From Afifella aestuarii (GTDB taxonomy: Bacteria; Pseudomonadota; Alphaproteobacteria; Rhizobiales; Afifellaceae), in the NCBI RefSeq assembly GCF_004023665.1, contig NZ_SAUF01000002.1, positions 930,001-994,000 on the forward strand: a stretch of 64,000 bases of DNA. The letters run 5' to 3'. Position numbers and translations under genes: made by a program. Positions 9,164 through 16,934 of this stretch are shown here, piece after piece (the first letter of the stretch is position 1; every line of letters starts with the position of its first letter). The notes beneath the pieces were generated by a model. That model made no database searches. It saw only the letters and a program-made list of their open reading frames with translations, and was not told the origin of the DNA.

Positions 9164-9781
9164 ATGACACAGACGGCACATGCGAGCTTCTGGGACAAGA
9201 TCGCCGAGCGCTATGCGGCGCGGCCGATCAAGGATCCGGAAGCTTATGAAGCGATGCTGGCCGACGCGTCCGGCCGGTTTGCGCCGACGGACCGCGTCTT
9301 GGAGATCGGCTGCGGCACGGGCGGAACGGCGATCCGCCTTGCGCCCTTCGTGGCGGAATGGATCGCGACCGATTTCTCTCCCGAGATGCTGCGCATCGCC
9401 AAGGCGAAGCCGGCGCCGGGCAATCTGCGCTTCGTTCTCGCCGATGCGCAAAGCGCTTTCGACGGTGGTCCGTTCGATGCGATCTGCGCCTTCCAGGTGC
9501 TGCATCTGGTCGATGACCTTGAAGGCACGCTGGCTGAGATCCACGCGCATCTGAAGCCCGGCGGGATGATGATCGCCAAAACCTGGTGTTTTGCTGATAT
9601 GAGCCTGAAGCTGCGCGCCCTGTTCCTCGGGCTGCGAACCTTCGGGCTCTTTCCAAAGGCGAACGCGCTGACCAAAACGGCTCTGCGCGAGGCGATCCGC
9701 CAGGCGGGTTTCGAGATCGTCGACGAACGTGTCTTCGGCACGAACCCGCATGGTCCCTATATCGTCGCACGGAAAGGCTGA
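9164..9781 (+). CDS. Class I SAM-dependent methyltransferase
   Basis: A 205-residue cytosolic methyltransferase. SAM motif I, VLEIGCGTGG, is at 45-54, followed by the acidic motif II (ATDFSPEML) and a motif like AICAFQVLHLVDD. The C-terminal part is short and gives no clear substrate signature. It follows soxG by 42 nt on the same strand with a GGGGG-type ribosome binding site, so it is probably the last gene of the sox operon. A link to methylamine metabolism is suggested only by position. General fold assignment is secure; substrate unknown. Confidence 0.85.
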   Translation: MTQTAHASFWDKIAERYAARPIKDPEAYEAMLADASGRFAPTDRVLEIGCGTGGTAIRLAPFVAEWIATDFSPEMLRIAKAKPAPGNLRFVLADAQSAFDGGPFDAICAFQVLHLVDDLEGTLAEIHAHLKPGGMMIAKTWCFADMSLKLRALFLGLRTFGLFPKANALTKTALREAIRQAGFEIVDERVFGTNPHGPYIVARKG

Positions 9782-9840
9782 GACGACCTCGCCAAAGTCG
9801 TCGATGCGCAGGCAGGGCGGCTGGCGCGCCAGCCGCCTCC

Positions 9841-10680
9841 TCAACAATCCTCGTTCGAGATCGACATTTCGGCGACGAGATTTTCGTCTGCATCCAGATA
9901 CCGGAAGCGCGTCACCCAGCCGAATTCGGCCACGACCGGATCCTGACACGTTGATGGCGTGACGCGCGGTTTCATCGTATTCGCGAGCCAGGCTTGGATG
10001 GACGCGGCATCGATGTCGGACGATGCGAACGAATATCGGTAGACGATCTCCTTTTGGCTGGCATCGAAATTCACCTCTTCCAGCGTCGTCATCTCATTCA
10101 ATTGCTTGGGCAGGCGCTCGTTCTGGATGGCGACCCTCTCTTCGACGCGATCGGCGACCTGTGCCTGGAAAAGCATGCGCGAGGCCTCGTCCTGCAACGT
10201 GCGCAATCCGACGCTGATGACGACCGCGACGAGAGCGATGGCGATGCGCACGATGCGCCATGCCGGGACATAGGCCGGCCGTTCGGGAGCTTTCTTCGGG
10301 GAGGCAAAGATGAGCCAGAGATTGGCGATCGGCACGATCCCGAGAAGCGCGAAGCCGCGTGTCCGCCCCGCATCTTTTGCACGAAGCAGCGCGGCGTAGG
10401 CATAGGCGACGCCTGCCAGCGCAAACATGGCCGGCACGCTCCAGAAGGCGGCTTCCGGCGGATTGCCATCGAATATCCCGTAGATTTCGATCGTCAGAAG
10501 CGTCGCGCCGAACGTCAGCACGAGAGAAATCCCGGCCTGCCAGATCATGTAGATCATGATCGAGCCCTTATTCGACGTGATCGGCTCCTCATCGAGAGGG
10601 CCCGTCTTCTTGACGGTGTCGTAGGCGATAAAAACAAGAAAGCCGATGACCAGCGACGTGAGCAGCGTACCCACGCTCAT
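9841..10680 (-). CDS. Multi-pass membrane protein of unknown function
   Basis: A 279-residue protein starting MSVGTLLTSLV. It has about five predicted membrane segments in the first 170 residues (for example VIGFLVFIAY, YMIWQAGISLVLTF, AMFALAGVAYAYAALL, WRIVRIAIALVAVVISV). A soluble, charged C-terminal domain of about 110 residues follows (VEERVAIQNERLPKQLNEM onward), ending in SNEDC. I recognise no family. A longer start at 10743 is possible but poorly supported. It stands alone and converges with the methyltransferase gene. Confidence 0.7.
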   Translation of the reverse strand: MSVGTLLTSLVIGFLVFIAYDTVKKTGPLDEEPITSNKGSIMIYMIWQAGISLVLTFGATLLTIEIYGIFDGNPPEAAFWSVPAMFALAGVAYAYAALLRAKDAGRTRGFALLGIVPIANLWLIFASPKKAPERPAYVPAWRIVRIAIALVAVVISVGLRTLQDEASRMLFQAQVADRVEERVAIQNERLPKQLNEMTTLEEVNFDASQKEIVYRYSFASSDIDAASIQAWLANTMKPRVTPSTCQDPVVAEFGWVTRFRYLDADENLVAEMSISNEDC

Positions 10681-11185
10681 AGCTTGCTCAGAACTCAAGA
10701 TTGTCTCCAGATCGTGTCGGGATGTGTCGGCAGCGAGGTGCACCAGGCGAGCGAAGCGATCGAGCGCTGCCAGAGTGACAGCACCGCGCGAAATAAGTTG
10801 ATTCTAAAGTGCGGGAAAGAGCAGCCCTTCATGCCGCGTGTCCGGACAGGCAAGACGGCTAAGAACGGTCCTGACGCAATCCTCCGAGATGCACCGAGCG
10901 ACCGCGCAACGGGGCGATGCTGTTCGCTACTCTGCTGGTTGTTCTCACGTAGAAATTCTCAAGTGCCGCAGGGCGGCTTGCGACTTGCAGACGGCGCTGT
11001 GAATGAACTCATGAATACTTGAGGAATCTTGTCGCAGGGGCAAATAGCTGATGGCGGAAATGGACGTCGATCCGCCCTAATACGACCATGATCGCCCGTA
11101 AATCTCCGCTCGTCGCTTAAGCGGTAGGTCGGACCCCCCTCAACAGGGGCTAGTCGGGGTGGTCCTGGAGGAAGGCCAGTCAGCC
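10681..11185. other. Intergenic region, about 500 bp, no confident gene
   Basis: No frame here has the codon bias of the flanking genes. A short inverted repeat GGCGGA (11053-11058) and TCCGCC (11071-11076) is present, and a GC-rich run with complementary C and G blocks sits around 11136-11160. A 63-codon forward frame ending at 11022 (starting MPRVRTGKTAKNG) has no supporting ribosome binding site or family resemblance. The region may hold the promoter of the membrane protein gene to its left and remains of the toxin-antitoxin locus to its right. Confidence 0.5.
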
Positions 11186-11374
11186 ATGAGTGCCATCGAG
11201 AAGATAAGTATCGCTCTTCCGCCACAGCTCGCTGTGATCTTGCAGCAAGCCGTTCGGGACGGTCTCTATGAATCGATGAACGATGTGGTACGCGAGGCTC
11301 TTCTGGAATGGCGTGAGCGCCGCGAAACGGCCGGCCCGACGCGACATGCGATTCCGCGCCGCGCCGAGGGTTGA
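11186..11374 (+). CDS. Truncated ParD-like ribbon-helix-helix antitoxin, no toxin partner
   Basis: A 62-residue protein, MSAIEKISIALPPQLAVIL onward, with the ParD N-terminal strand-helix-helix (VRDGLYESMNDVVREALLEWRERR). A strong ribosome binding site, GGAGGAAGG, lies 9 nt before the ATG. Normal ParD proteins run about 80-90 residues and are followed by an overlapping parE. Here the protein ends in an unrelated basic tail (TAGPTRHAIPRRAEG) and no ParE-like frame follows before the convergent RACo gene. It is either an orphan antitoxin or a relic whose 3' end and toxin were deleted. Confidence 0.6.
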   Translation: MSAIEKISIALPPQLAVILQQAVRDGLYESMNDVVREALLEWRERRETAGPTRHAIPRRAEG

Positions 11375-11541
11375 CGCGGGGGGCTGACGCTGAAGAGCGC
11401 TGACGCGCTCCCACGCTTCCAAGACAGTCGATTTCTTCGCCGGCGATGCGGCTCTGCCGCATCGTCACGGGACGCGTGTGTCCGGCTTCTGTGCCATGCG
11501 AGTTCTCTCGGCACGCGCGGGGCAGACGCAGAGGTGGCGGC

Positions 11542-13596
11542 TCAGCGCCGGCGCCCGCCGCGTCGGCGCGGACGTCCGTCTTCGCCTCCGCCGAGCACCT
11601 TGCGCGGCGGCAGCGTGACGGCTCCGGCAAGGTGGGGGAACGCCTCGACCTTGTTGGGGAACGCCATCGCCGCCACGAAATGCTCCTGGAAGCGCGGCTC
11701 CATCGCCGTCTCGATCTTTTCGATCCTTCTGACGACCTCCTCGATCTCGCGCCGGTAGGAGCGGTTGAGGAGCGCCATGCGCGCGCCCGTGCCGGCGGCG
11801 TTGCCGACACCCTTCACCTTGTCGATCGGGCAGTCGGGAATGAGGCCGATCACCATCGCGTAGGTCGGGTCAATATAGGAGCCGAAGGCGCCGGCGAGCT
11901 TGATCGCCTCGACCTGTTCGAGGCCGAGCTTGTCCATCAACAGGCGCACGCCGGCATAAAGCGCGGCCTTGGCGAGCTGGATGGCGCGGATGTCGGTCTG
12001 CAGGATTTTGATCTCCTGGCTTTTGGCGGCCTCGTCGCCCCGCCAGAGGAGATAAGAGAAGGTGCGGCCCGTCGGCTGAATTCGCTCCGACTTCGCCGCA
12101 AGACTGCCGTCGATGACGCCGTCTTCGTCGATGATGCCGGCGAGATACATCTCGCCCACGACCTCGATGATGCCGGAGCCGCAGATGCCGGTGACGCCGA
12201 CATCGCGCGCGACCTTCTCAAAACCTTCCTCGTTCGACCATTCATCGCCGCCGATCACCTTGATCTTCGGCTCCAGCGTCTCGCGGTCGATCCTGACACG
12301 CTCGATCGCTCCCGGGGCGGCGCGCTGACCGCCCGAGATCTCCGCGCCTTCGAAGGCCGGTCCCGTCGGCGAGGAGGCGGCGACGAGTTTTTCCTTGTTG
12401 CCGAGCACGATCTCCGCATTGGTGCCGACATCGACGACGAGCGTCATTTCTTCGGCGCGATGCGGGCCTTCCGCGAGCGTCACCGCGGCGGCATCGGCGC
12501 CGACATGGCCGGCGATGCAGGGCAGCACGTAGACATGCGCGCCGTCGTTGATCGGCAGGCCGATCTCGCGCGCCTCCAAGGTGACCGCGTCGGAGACGGC
12601 AAGCGCGAACGGCGCGCCGCCGAGCTCCGTCGGATCGATGCCGAGGAAGAGGTGGTGCATGATCGGATTGCCGACGAAGACCGCTTCGAGAACGTCGTCG
12701 GCGGTGATGCCGGCCCCCTGGACGAGCTCGGCGATGAGAACGCCGATCGCGTCGCGCACCGCCTTGGTCATCTGCGCCCGGCCTTCCGGGTTCATCATCA
12801 CATAGGAGACGCGGCTCATCAGATCCTCGCCGAAGCGGATCTGCGGGTTGGGCGCGCCGGCGGACGCCATCGTGCGGCCGGAGAGGAGAGAGGTGAGGTG
12901 GGCCGCGATCGTGGTCGAGCCGATGTCGACGGCAAGCCCGCAGCCGACATTGTGGAAGCCCGGGAAGATCGCCGTCACGATCGGTCCGCCGGCCTCCGCG
13001 CGTCCGTCGGTATAGACGGCGCAGGTGACCTTCCACTCGCCGGCGCGCAAGAGCTTCTGTATCTGCGGCAGGAGGCGCGAGGCGATGCGCGGCTTCTGAA
13101 AGCCCCATTCCTTCTCAAGCGCATGGAGGAGCCGGTCGGCATCGCCGAGCGGCTTTTCCATGTCGGGCTCCTCGACCTCGACATAACAAAGCTGGGTCGC
13201 CGGATCGCGATCGATCACCCGCGTTTCGGCACGCTTTCGGACGATCTGGCGGTTGATCTGCACGTCCTGCGGCACGTCGACGACGAGATCGCCTTCGACG
13301 AGCGCCTGACAGGAGAGGCGGCGGCCTTCGGTCAGCACGCGCTTTTCGGCGTAGCGGTTCTCCGCCTCAGTGACACCGGAGAGATGGTCGGCGGCGGAGG
13401 AGATGCCGTGCTTGGCGAAATGACCTTCCTGCGCCTCGATCTGGCAGCGGCCGCAGATACCGCGCCCGCCGCAGACGCTCTCGATATAGACGCCGAGCTG
13501 GCGCGCCGCATCGAGGACGGGCGTGCCTTTCGGAAAACGTCCGCGCCTTCCTGACGGCATGAACAGGACGAGGGGGTCTTTTTGAGGTTCGGTCAC
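11542..13596 (-). CDS. RACo-type reductive activator of corrinoid proteins (2Fe-2S + ASKHA)
   Basis: A 684-residue ATP-dependent reductase of the RACo/RamA class, which returns accidentally oxidised Co(II) corrinoid proteins to Co(I). A plant-type [2Fe-2S] ferredoxin domain is at the N-terminus, with Cys42-x5-Cys48-x2-Cys51 and Cys96. A linker and an ASKHA ATPase domain follow (VDIGSTT at 223-229, VVDVGTNAEIV near 400, GICGSGIIEVV). The last 16 residues are an unusual Arg/Gly tail (GGGEDGRPRRRGGRRR). It lies 123 nt downstream of the methyl-THF methyltransferase on the same strand, matching a role in servicing the corrinoid protein at 16935-17657. RACo homologues best known from anaerobes also occur in aerobic betaine degraders. 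Confidence 0.9.
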   Translation of the reverse strand: MTEPQKDPLVLFMPSGRRGRFPKGTPVLDAARQLGVYIESVCGGRGICGRCQIEAQEGHFAKHGISSAADHLSGVTEAENRYAEKRVLTEGRRLSCQALVEGDLVVDVPQDVQINRQIVRKRAETRVIDRDPATQLCYVEVEEPDMEKPLGDADRLLHALEKEWGFQKPRIASRLLPQIQKLLRAGEWKVTCAVYTDGRAEAGGPIVTAIFPGFHNVGCGLAVDIGSTTIAAHLTSLLSGRTMASAGAPNPQIRFGEDLMSRVSYVMMNPEGRAQMTKAVRDAIGVLIAELVQGAGITADDVLEAVFVGNPIMHHLFLGIDPTELGGAPFALAVSDAVTLEAREIGLPINDGAHVYVLPCIAGHVGADAAAVTLAEGPHRAEEMTLVVDVGTNAEIVLGNKEKLVAASSPTGPAFEGAEISGGQRAAPGAIERVRIDRETLEPKIKVIGGDEWSNEEGFEKVARDVGVTGICGSGIIEVVGEMYLAGIIDEDGVIDGSLAAKSERIQPTGRTFSYLLWRGDEAAKSQEIKILQTDIRAIQLAKAALYAGVRLLMDKLGLEQVEAIKLAGAFGSYIDPTYAMVIGLIPDCPIDKVKGVGNAAGTGARMALLNRSYRREIEEVVRRIEKIETAMEPRFQEHFVAAMAFPNKVEAFPHLAGAVTLPPRKVLGGGEDGRPRRRGGRRR

Positions 13597-13678
13597 GTTT
13601 CAGGATCGATTGGGCTGGATTGAGAATACACGGTCGTGCGGCTTGCGCTGTGCTGCCCGCGGTTGGCAGGGCGGGATT

Positions 13679-13701
13679 CCCCTCCCCGCAAGGGGGAGGG
13701 G
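13679..13701. repeat. GC-rich REP-like palindrome
   Basis: A perfect inverted repeat, CCCCTCCCC (13679-13687) and GGGGAGGGG (13693-13701), around a 5-nt centre, in the 123-nt gap between the methyltransferase and RACo genes. This form of palindrome is common between alphaproteobacterial genes. It could stabilise the upstream mRNA end or weaken read-through. It has no T-tract. Confidence 0.6.
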
Positions 13702-13719
13702 AGTTGCGCCGTGCCATCT

Positions 13720-14685
13720 TCAGCTCCCCGACCTGGCCCTTCTCGCTTCACGGCCGCCGCGGCGGCGGCCACCACCGCTGCCATCCGCTGGGGCGGGTGA
13801 TGCGGCTGGCGTGCCGCCCGCGGCCGGCTGGTAGTCCTTGTAGGAGCGGATCCAGGTCATGCAGTCCTTGTCGGTGCCCATGAGGACGTTCGCCGCGCGC
13901 ACCGCCTCCATCTCCTGCGGCCGGACCGGGTTCATGATCGCCGACGTCATGCCGGAAGCGATGGCCATCGGCAGGAAGGCGGCGTTGATGCCGTGGCGAT
14001 GCGGCAGGCCGAAGGAGACATTGGAGGCGCCGCAGGTCGTGTTGACCTTGAGCTCCTCGCGCAGCCGCCTGACGAGCGCGAAGACCTGCAGTCCGGCCGT
14101 CCCCATGGCGCCGATCGGCATGACCAGGGGATCGACGACGATGTCTTCGGGCTTGATGCCGTAATCGGCGGCGCGTTCCACGATCTTCTTGGCGACGGCG
14201 AAGCGCACGTCCGGATCTTCAGAAATGCCGGTCTCGTCGTTGGAGATCGCCACCACCGGCACGTTGTATTTCTTGATGAGCGGCAGGATCGCTTCGAGCC
14301 GATCCTCTTCGCCCGTCACCGAATTGACGAGGGGGCGGCCTTCGGCCACTTCGAGCCCCGCCTCCAGGGCGGCCGGCACGGAGCTGTCGATCGAAATCGG
14401 CACGGAGACGAGCGACTGCACGATCTTCAGCGTTTCGACGAGAAGCGGCGGCTCGGTCTCGTTCGGGTCGACGGCGGTGACGCCGGCATTGACGTCGAGC
14501 ATCGTGGCGCCGGCGGCGACCTGGGCGAGCGCGTCGGCTTTCACCGTCTCGAAATTGCCCTCCACCATCTCCGCCGCGAGCTTCTTGCGGCCCGTCGGGT
14601 TGATGCGCTCGCCGATGACGCAGAAGGGCTGGTCGAAGCCGATCGCGATCTCCTTTTTGGCCGAAGCGACGATGGTGCGTGTCAT
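13720..14685 (-). CDS. Methyltetrahydrofolate:corrinoid methyltransferase (pterin-binding family)
   Basis: A 321-residue TIM-barrel enzyme of the pterin-binding/DHPS superfamily, close to AcsE/MtgA-type methyltransferases. It would transfer a methyl group between the corrinoid protein and tetrahydrofolate. GERINPTG (25-32), MLDVNAG (62-68), ISIDSS and SNVSFGLPHRHGIN are the family hallmarks. Such proteins are often mis-annotated as dihydropteroate synthase, but the size, missing sulfonamide-site features and locus argue for a corrinoid enzyme. The last 18 residues form an Arg/Gly-rich tail (GGGRRRGGREARRARSGS) after an Ala/Pro linker, absent from characterised homologues as far as I know. Same strand as the PF13769 gene upstream. 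Confidence 0.87.
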   Translation of the reverse strand: MTRTIVASAKKEIAIGFDQPFCVIGERINPTGRKKLAAEMVEGNFETVKADALAQVAAGATMLDVNAGVTAVDPNETEPPLLVETLKIVQSLVSVPISIDSSVPAALEAGLEVAEGRPLVNSVTGEEDRLEAILPLIKKYNVPVVAISNDETGISEDPDVRFAVAKKIVERAADYGIKPEDIVVDPLVMPIGAMGTAGLQVFALVRRLREELKVNTTCGASNVSFGLPHRHGINAAFLPMAIASGMTSAIMNPVRPQEMEAVRAANVLMGTDKDCMTWIRSYKDYQPAAGGTPAASPAPADGSGGGRRRGGREARRARSGS

Positions 14686-14811
14686 GCCTGCTCTTCCTTC
14701 ACTGGTCCCGTTGCGGGGCCCGTTTTCGGGCGGTGTCGCCCCTCGTTTCGGGCTGGTCTGTAGCGGCAGGCGCCCGGCGCGTCAAAAGCGCGCCGCCTGC
14801 GCCGTGCGATC

Positions 14812-15111
14812 TCAGCGCTCGAAGCCTTCCTGATCGACGAGCGCTTTGAGGCGCTCGGGCGGATAATCGGCCTCGATCGACGCCGCTGAGGCATCCGCCT
14901 CCGCCTCGAGATCGTCGCCGCAGGGGGTCGGCTCGCCGCGGCGCCATTCCGCGAGATAGGCGTCGGAATCACGCGCGCCCACCTTCATGGCGCAGCGGTC
15001 GATCGCTTCCGTGAAGCGGATCGGCAATTCGCGCTTGGCGCTTTTCCGCCCCGCCTTGATGATCACCTGAGCCGGAATATCGCGCCATGACAGGATGATC
15101 CGCTGAGCCAT
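14812..15111 (-). CDS. PF13769 ('virulence factor') family protein
   Basis: A 99-residue acidic cytosolic protein starting MAQRIILSWRDIPAQVI, with AGRKSAKRELPIRFTEAIDRCAM and EWRRGEP. This is the small 'virulence factor' Pfam family, a name without functional meaning here. ATG 15111 was chosen over an upstream in-frame extension because the extension lacks coding character. An AGGAGA-type ribosome binding site precedes it. In alphaproteobacteria this family accompanies DUF1638 and MttB-type corrinoid methyltransferase genes, so a role in that pathway is likely but unproven. Confidence 0.8.
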   Translation of the reverse strand: MAQRIILSWRDIPAQVIIKAGRKSAKRELPIRFTEAIDRCAMKVGARDSDAYLAEWRRGEPTPCGDDLEAEADASAASIEADYPPERLKALVDQEGFER

Positions 15112-15233
15112 TCGTTGTTCTCCTGGGTGATTGTTGCAGCGCCCCGGCCGCAAGCGAGCTTGGCCGCGACAAGTCGGCTCCGAATTGCGACTTTCTGCCG
15201 ACTTGCGCAACATCGACGGGAAATTGCGGTGCT

Positions 15234-15884
15234 TCAGCCGGCGTCTGCCGGTGCCGCACCGAGGAAGCTTGCGAGATCGCCATAGCCGGTCACCCGCATC
15301 TCAAAGGCGAGATCGAGGCGGTTCGCCGCCTGGCGGGCTTTTTCTTCGAGCACGGGGTCCGGCCGCTGCGCCAGATAGACGAGGCGGCGGTAATGCCCGA
15401 AATAGGCGTCGCGCAGCTCCGGATGCCGGTCGAGGCCGAGCGGTTCGATAACGAAAGCCTCGAACTGACGGGCGAGAAAGTCGGTCAGGAAGAAGGCGTC
15501 CATATCGGCGTCGCCCTGGGCGGCGAAGCGGGCGTTGCCGGAATAGAACGCATAGCAATGCGGTCCGTCGATGCGTGAGACGCCTTCGGCCGCGCAGACC
15601 TCGTCTAGGCGCCCGCCCGTCCCGCAATCGCCATAGCCGATGAGGATGCGCTCAAAGCCTTGTGCGCGGGCCTTGCGGATCGCCTCTCGGACGGCTTCCG
15701 GGATCTTTTCCGGCCGGTTGTGCAGGATGGCAGGCAGGCAGGTGAGGCGGACATGGGCGAGGCCGTTCGCTTCGACGACATCGCCGATCTCGCGCGCCAG
15801 CGCACCGCAGGCGATGACGAGGAGATCGTCGGCTTTCGCCGCGCCCGGCTGCGGCGCTCGGCCGTCTGCGCGAATGTCGCTCAT
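15234..15884 (-). CDS. DUF1638 family protein, probable corrinoid-pathway partner
   Basis: A 216-residue soluble protein starting MSDIRADG. Conserved-looking Cys/His clusters are IACGAL (Cys26), LTCLPAILHNRP (Cys49, His55), GYGDCGTGG (Cys87) and GPHCYAFYSG (His109, Cys110). Together they suggest a metal or corrinoid ligand set. DUF1638 members recur beside MttB-type methyltransferases and corrinoid proteins; function is unknown. The upstream in-frame extension to 16451 runs antisense to brnTA and was rejected. It sits 122 nt upstream of the PF13769 gene on the same strand, probably in one transcript with it, the methyltransferase and RACo. Confidence 0.83.
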   Translation of the reverse strand: MSDIRADGRAPQPGAAKADDLLVIACGALAREIGDVVEANGLAHVRLTCLPAILHNRPEKIPEAVREAIRKARAQGFERILIGYGDCGTGGRLDEVCAAEGVSRIDGPHCYAFYSGNARFAAQGDADMDAFFLTDFLARQFEAFVIEPLGLDRHPELRDAYFGHYRRLVYLAQRPDPVLEEKARQAANRLDLAFEMRVTGYGDLASFLGAAPADAG

Positions 15885-15965
15885 CGGGCTTTCTATAGAG
15901 CTCCTGAGCTCTGTCGGCAAAGTCTGCTGCTCTGTAGGCCTTGCTGTGCTACAAAGTGTATATAC

Positions 15966-16253
15966 ATGAAGCGTGGCGATATCATCTTTGAGTGGGATGA
16001 GGCGAAGCGAGAGAGAACGCGGCTCGACAGAGGCCTCGATTTTGCCGATGCGCCCCTCTTCTTCGATGGCCGGAAAATCGTCGTCATTCCGTCTCCGCGA
16101 GATGGAGAAGAGCGCTGGCGGACGATCGCGAAGATCGAAGGAGCCTATTACGCGTTGATTTGGATGTGGCGCGGCGACGTGCTCCGCGTGATTTCGATGA
16201 GGAGAGCCCATGCCGGAGAAGAAAGAGCGCATCGTACGATTCACGGCGAATGA
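15966..16253 (+). CDS. brnT: BrnT-family ribonuclease toxin (system 1)
   Basis: A 95-residue RelE-fold mRNA interferase of the BrnT (DUF497) family. The FEWDEAKRERTR start, the central strand pattern (IVVIPSPRDGEERWRTIAKI, YYALIWMWRGDVLRVISMRRA) and the C-terminal GEERAHRT are typical. The ATG follows an AT-rich GTGTATATAC stretch that could be a -10 element. It overlaps brnA by 44 nt, the usual toxin-first arrangement. The pair lies between the DUF1638 and entericidin genes, inside the corrinoid locus, so it is probably an insertion. Confidence 0.87.
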   Translation: MKRGDIIFEWDEAKRERTRLDRGLDFADAPLFFDGRKIVVIPSPRDGEERWRTIAKIEGAYYALIWMWRGDVLRVISMRRAHAGEERAHRTIHGE

Positions 16254-16527
16254 CCTGGAGGAGATGCGCAGCCGAGGCGAGGTCGGTTCGGATTGGAAAC
16301 GGGCCGCCCGGCAGGGTGTGCCGGATGGAAGCGATCCGGACGACGCGCTTAATGCGGTGTCGCCGGACTGGGTCATGACCGAAGTGCCGTTGCCGCGCAC
16401 GAAGACCCACGCCTCGATCAGGATCGATGCGGATGTCCTCGAATGGTTCAAGTCGCAAGGGCGTGGCTACCAGACGCGCATCAATGCGGTTCTGCGGCAA
16501 TACTACGAGCACCATCGCGAGCCTTGA
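16210..16527 (+). CDS. brnA: BrnA-family ribbon-helix-helix antitoxin (system 1)
   Basis: A 105-residue antitoxin. The N-terminal part (MPEKKERIVRFTANDLEEM) would wrap the toxin. The C-terminal ribbon-helix-helix (KTHASIRIDADVLEWFKSQ, then YQTRINAVLRQYY) would bind the brnTA promoter. The order, toxin overlap and length are those of canonical BrnTA modules, which autorepress and respond to stress. A start at 16210 with GGAGAG upstream is well supported. Confidence 0.88.
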   Translation: MPEKKERIVRFTANDLEEMRSRGEVGSDWKRAARQGVPDGSDPDDALNAVSPDWVMTEVPLPRTKTHASIRIDADVLEWFKSQGRGYQTRINAVLRQYYEHHREP

Positions 16528-16623
16528 GGACGTGTGCGAGCCCGCATCGGAGCCGGAACCAATCGCGCTCAGGCGCCGTTGCACAAGAAAGCCGCCGGGG
16601 TGGCGGCCTCAGGGAGTTCAGTG

Positions 16624-16773
16624 ATGAATCTTGTGCGTCGTGGTGTGTTTTTCGTGGTCCTTGCTTCGTTCGGCCTGAGCCTGGCCGCCTGCGAGCATAC
16701 GGTGCGCGGTGTCGGGCGCGATGTTCAGGAAACCGGCAACGCCGTCGAAGACACGGTCCAGGGCAACCCGTAA
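16624..16773 (+). CDS. Entericidin A/B-family small lipoprotein
   Basis: A 49-residue lipoprotein precursor. It has a positively charged start (MNLVRRG), a hydrophobic core, the lipobox LAAC, and a mature part with VGRDVQETGNAVEDTV. This is the entericidin pattern seen across Proteobacteria. In E. coli entericidins form an antidote/bacteriolytic pair; in alphaproteobacteria they are usually single stress-related envelope lipoproteins. ATG 16624 directly follows an in-frame GTG, with AGGGAG upstream. A small hairpin (GCCGCC/GGCGGC, 16591-16607) precedes the gene and another (CCGCCCC/GGGGCGG, 16795-16812) follows it, ahead of a strong terminator. Confidence 0.85.
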   Translation: MNLVRRGVFFVVLASFGLSLAACEHTVRGVGRDVQETGNAVEDTVQGNP

Positions 16774-16844
16774 GGAGTTTTCCGGCTGGTGCGACCGCCC
16801 CGAATGGGGCGGCCTGGCGGGCCGAGCAACCCCTTGAACGCAAT

Positions 16845-16871
16845 GAGCGGCGCCCGGGCGCCGCTCTTTTT
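16845..16871 (+). terminator. Rho-independent terminator after the entericidin gene
   Basis: A perfect 22-nt palindrome with 11-nt arms, GAGCGGCGCCC (16845-16855) and GGGCGCCGCTC (16856-16866), is followed directly by TTTTT. It ends the brnTA/entericidin transcripts before the convergent corrinoid-protein gene. Confidence 0.85.
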
Positions 16872-16934
16872 ATGTAAGGATCGTCCCGCAGCTCAGGCTT
16901 TTGAACCGGAGCTGTCGGCCTGCACCTGCAAGCC

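Noticed and set aside
10806-11022. A small forward frame in the gap before the ParD-like gene
   Set aside because: It lacks a ribosome binding site, codon bias and any family resemblance.
11446-13554. A 702-codon frame antisense to the RACo gene
   Set aside because: It has shadow composition. The minus-strand product has all four [2Fe-2S] cysteines and the ASKHA motifs.
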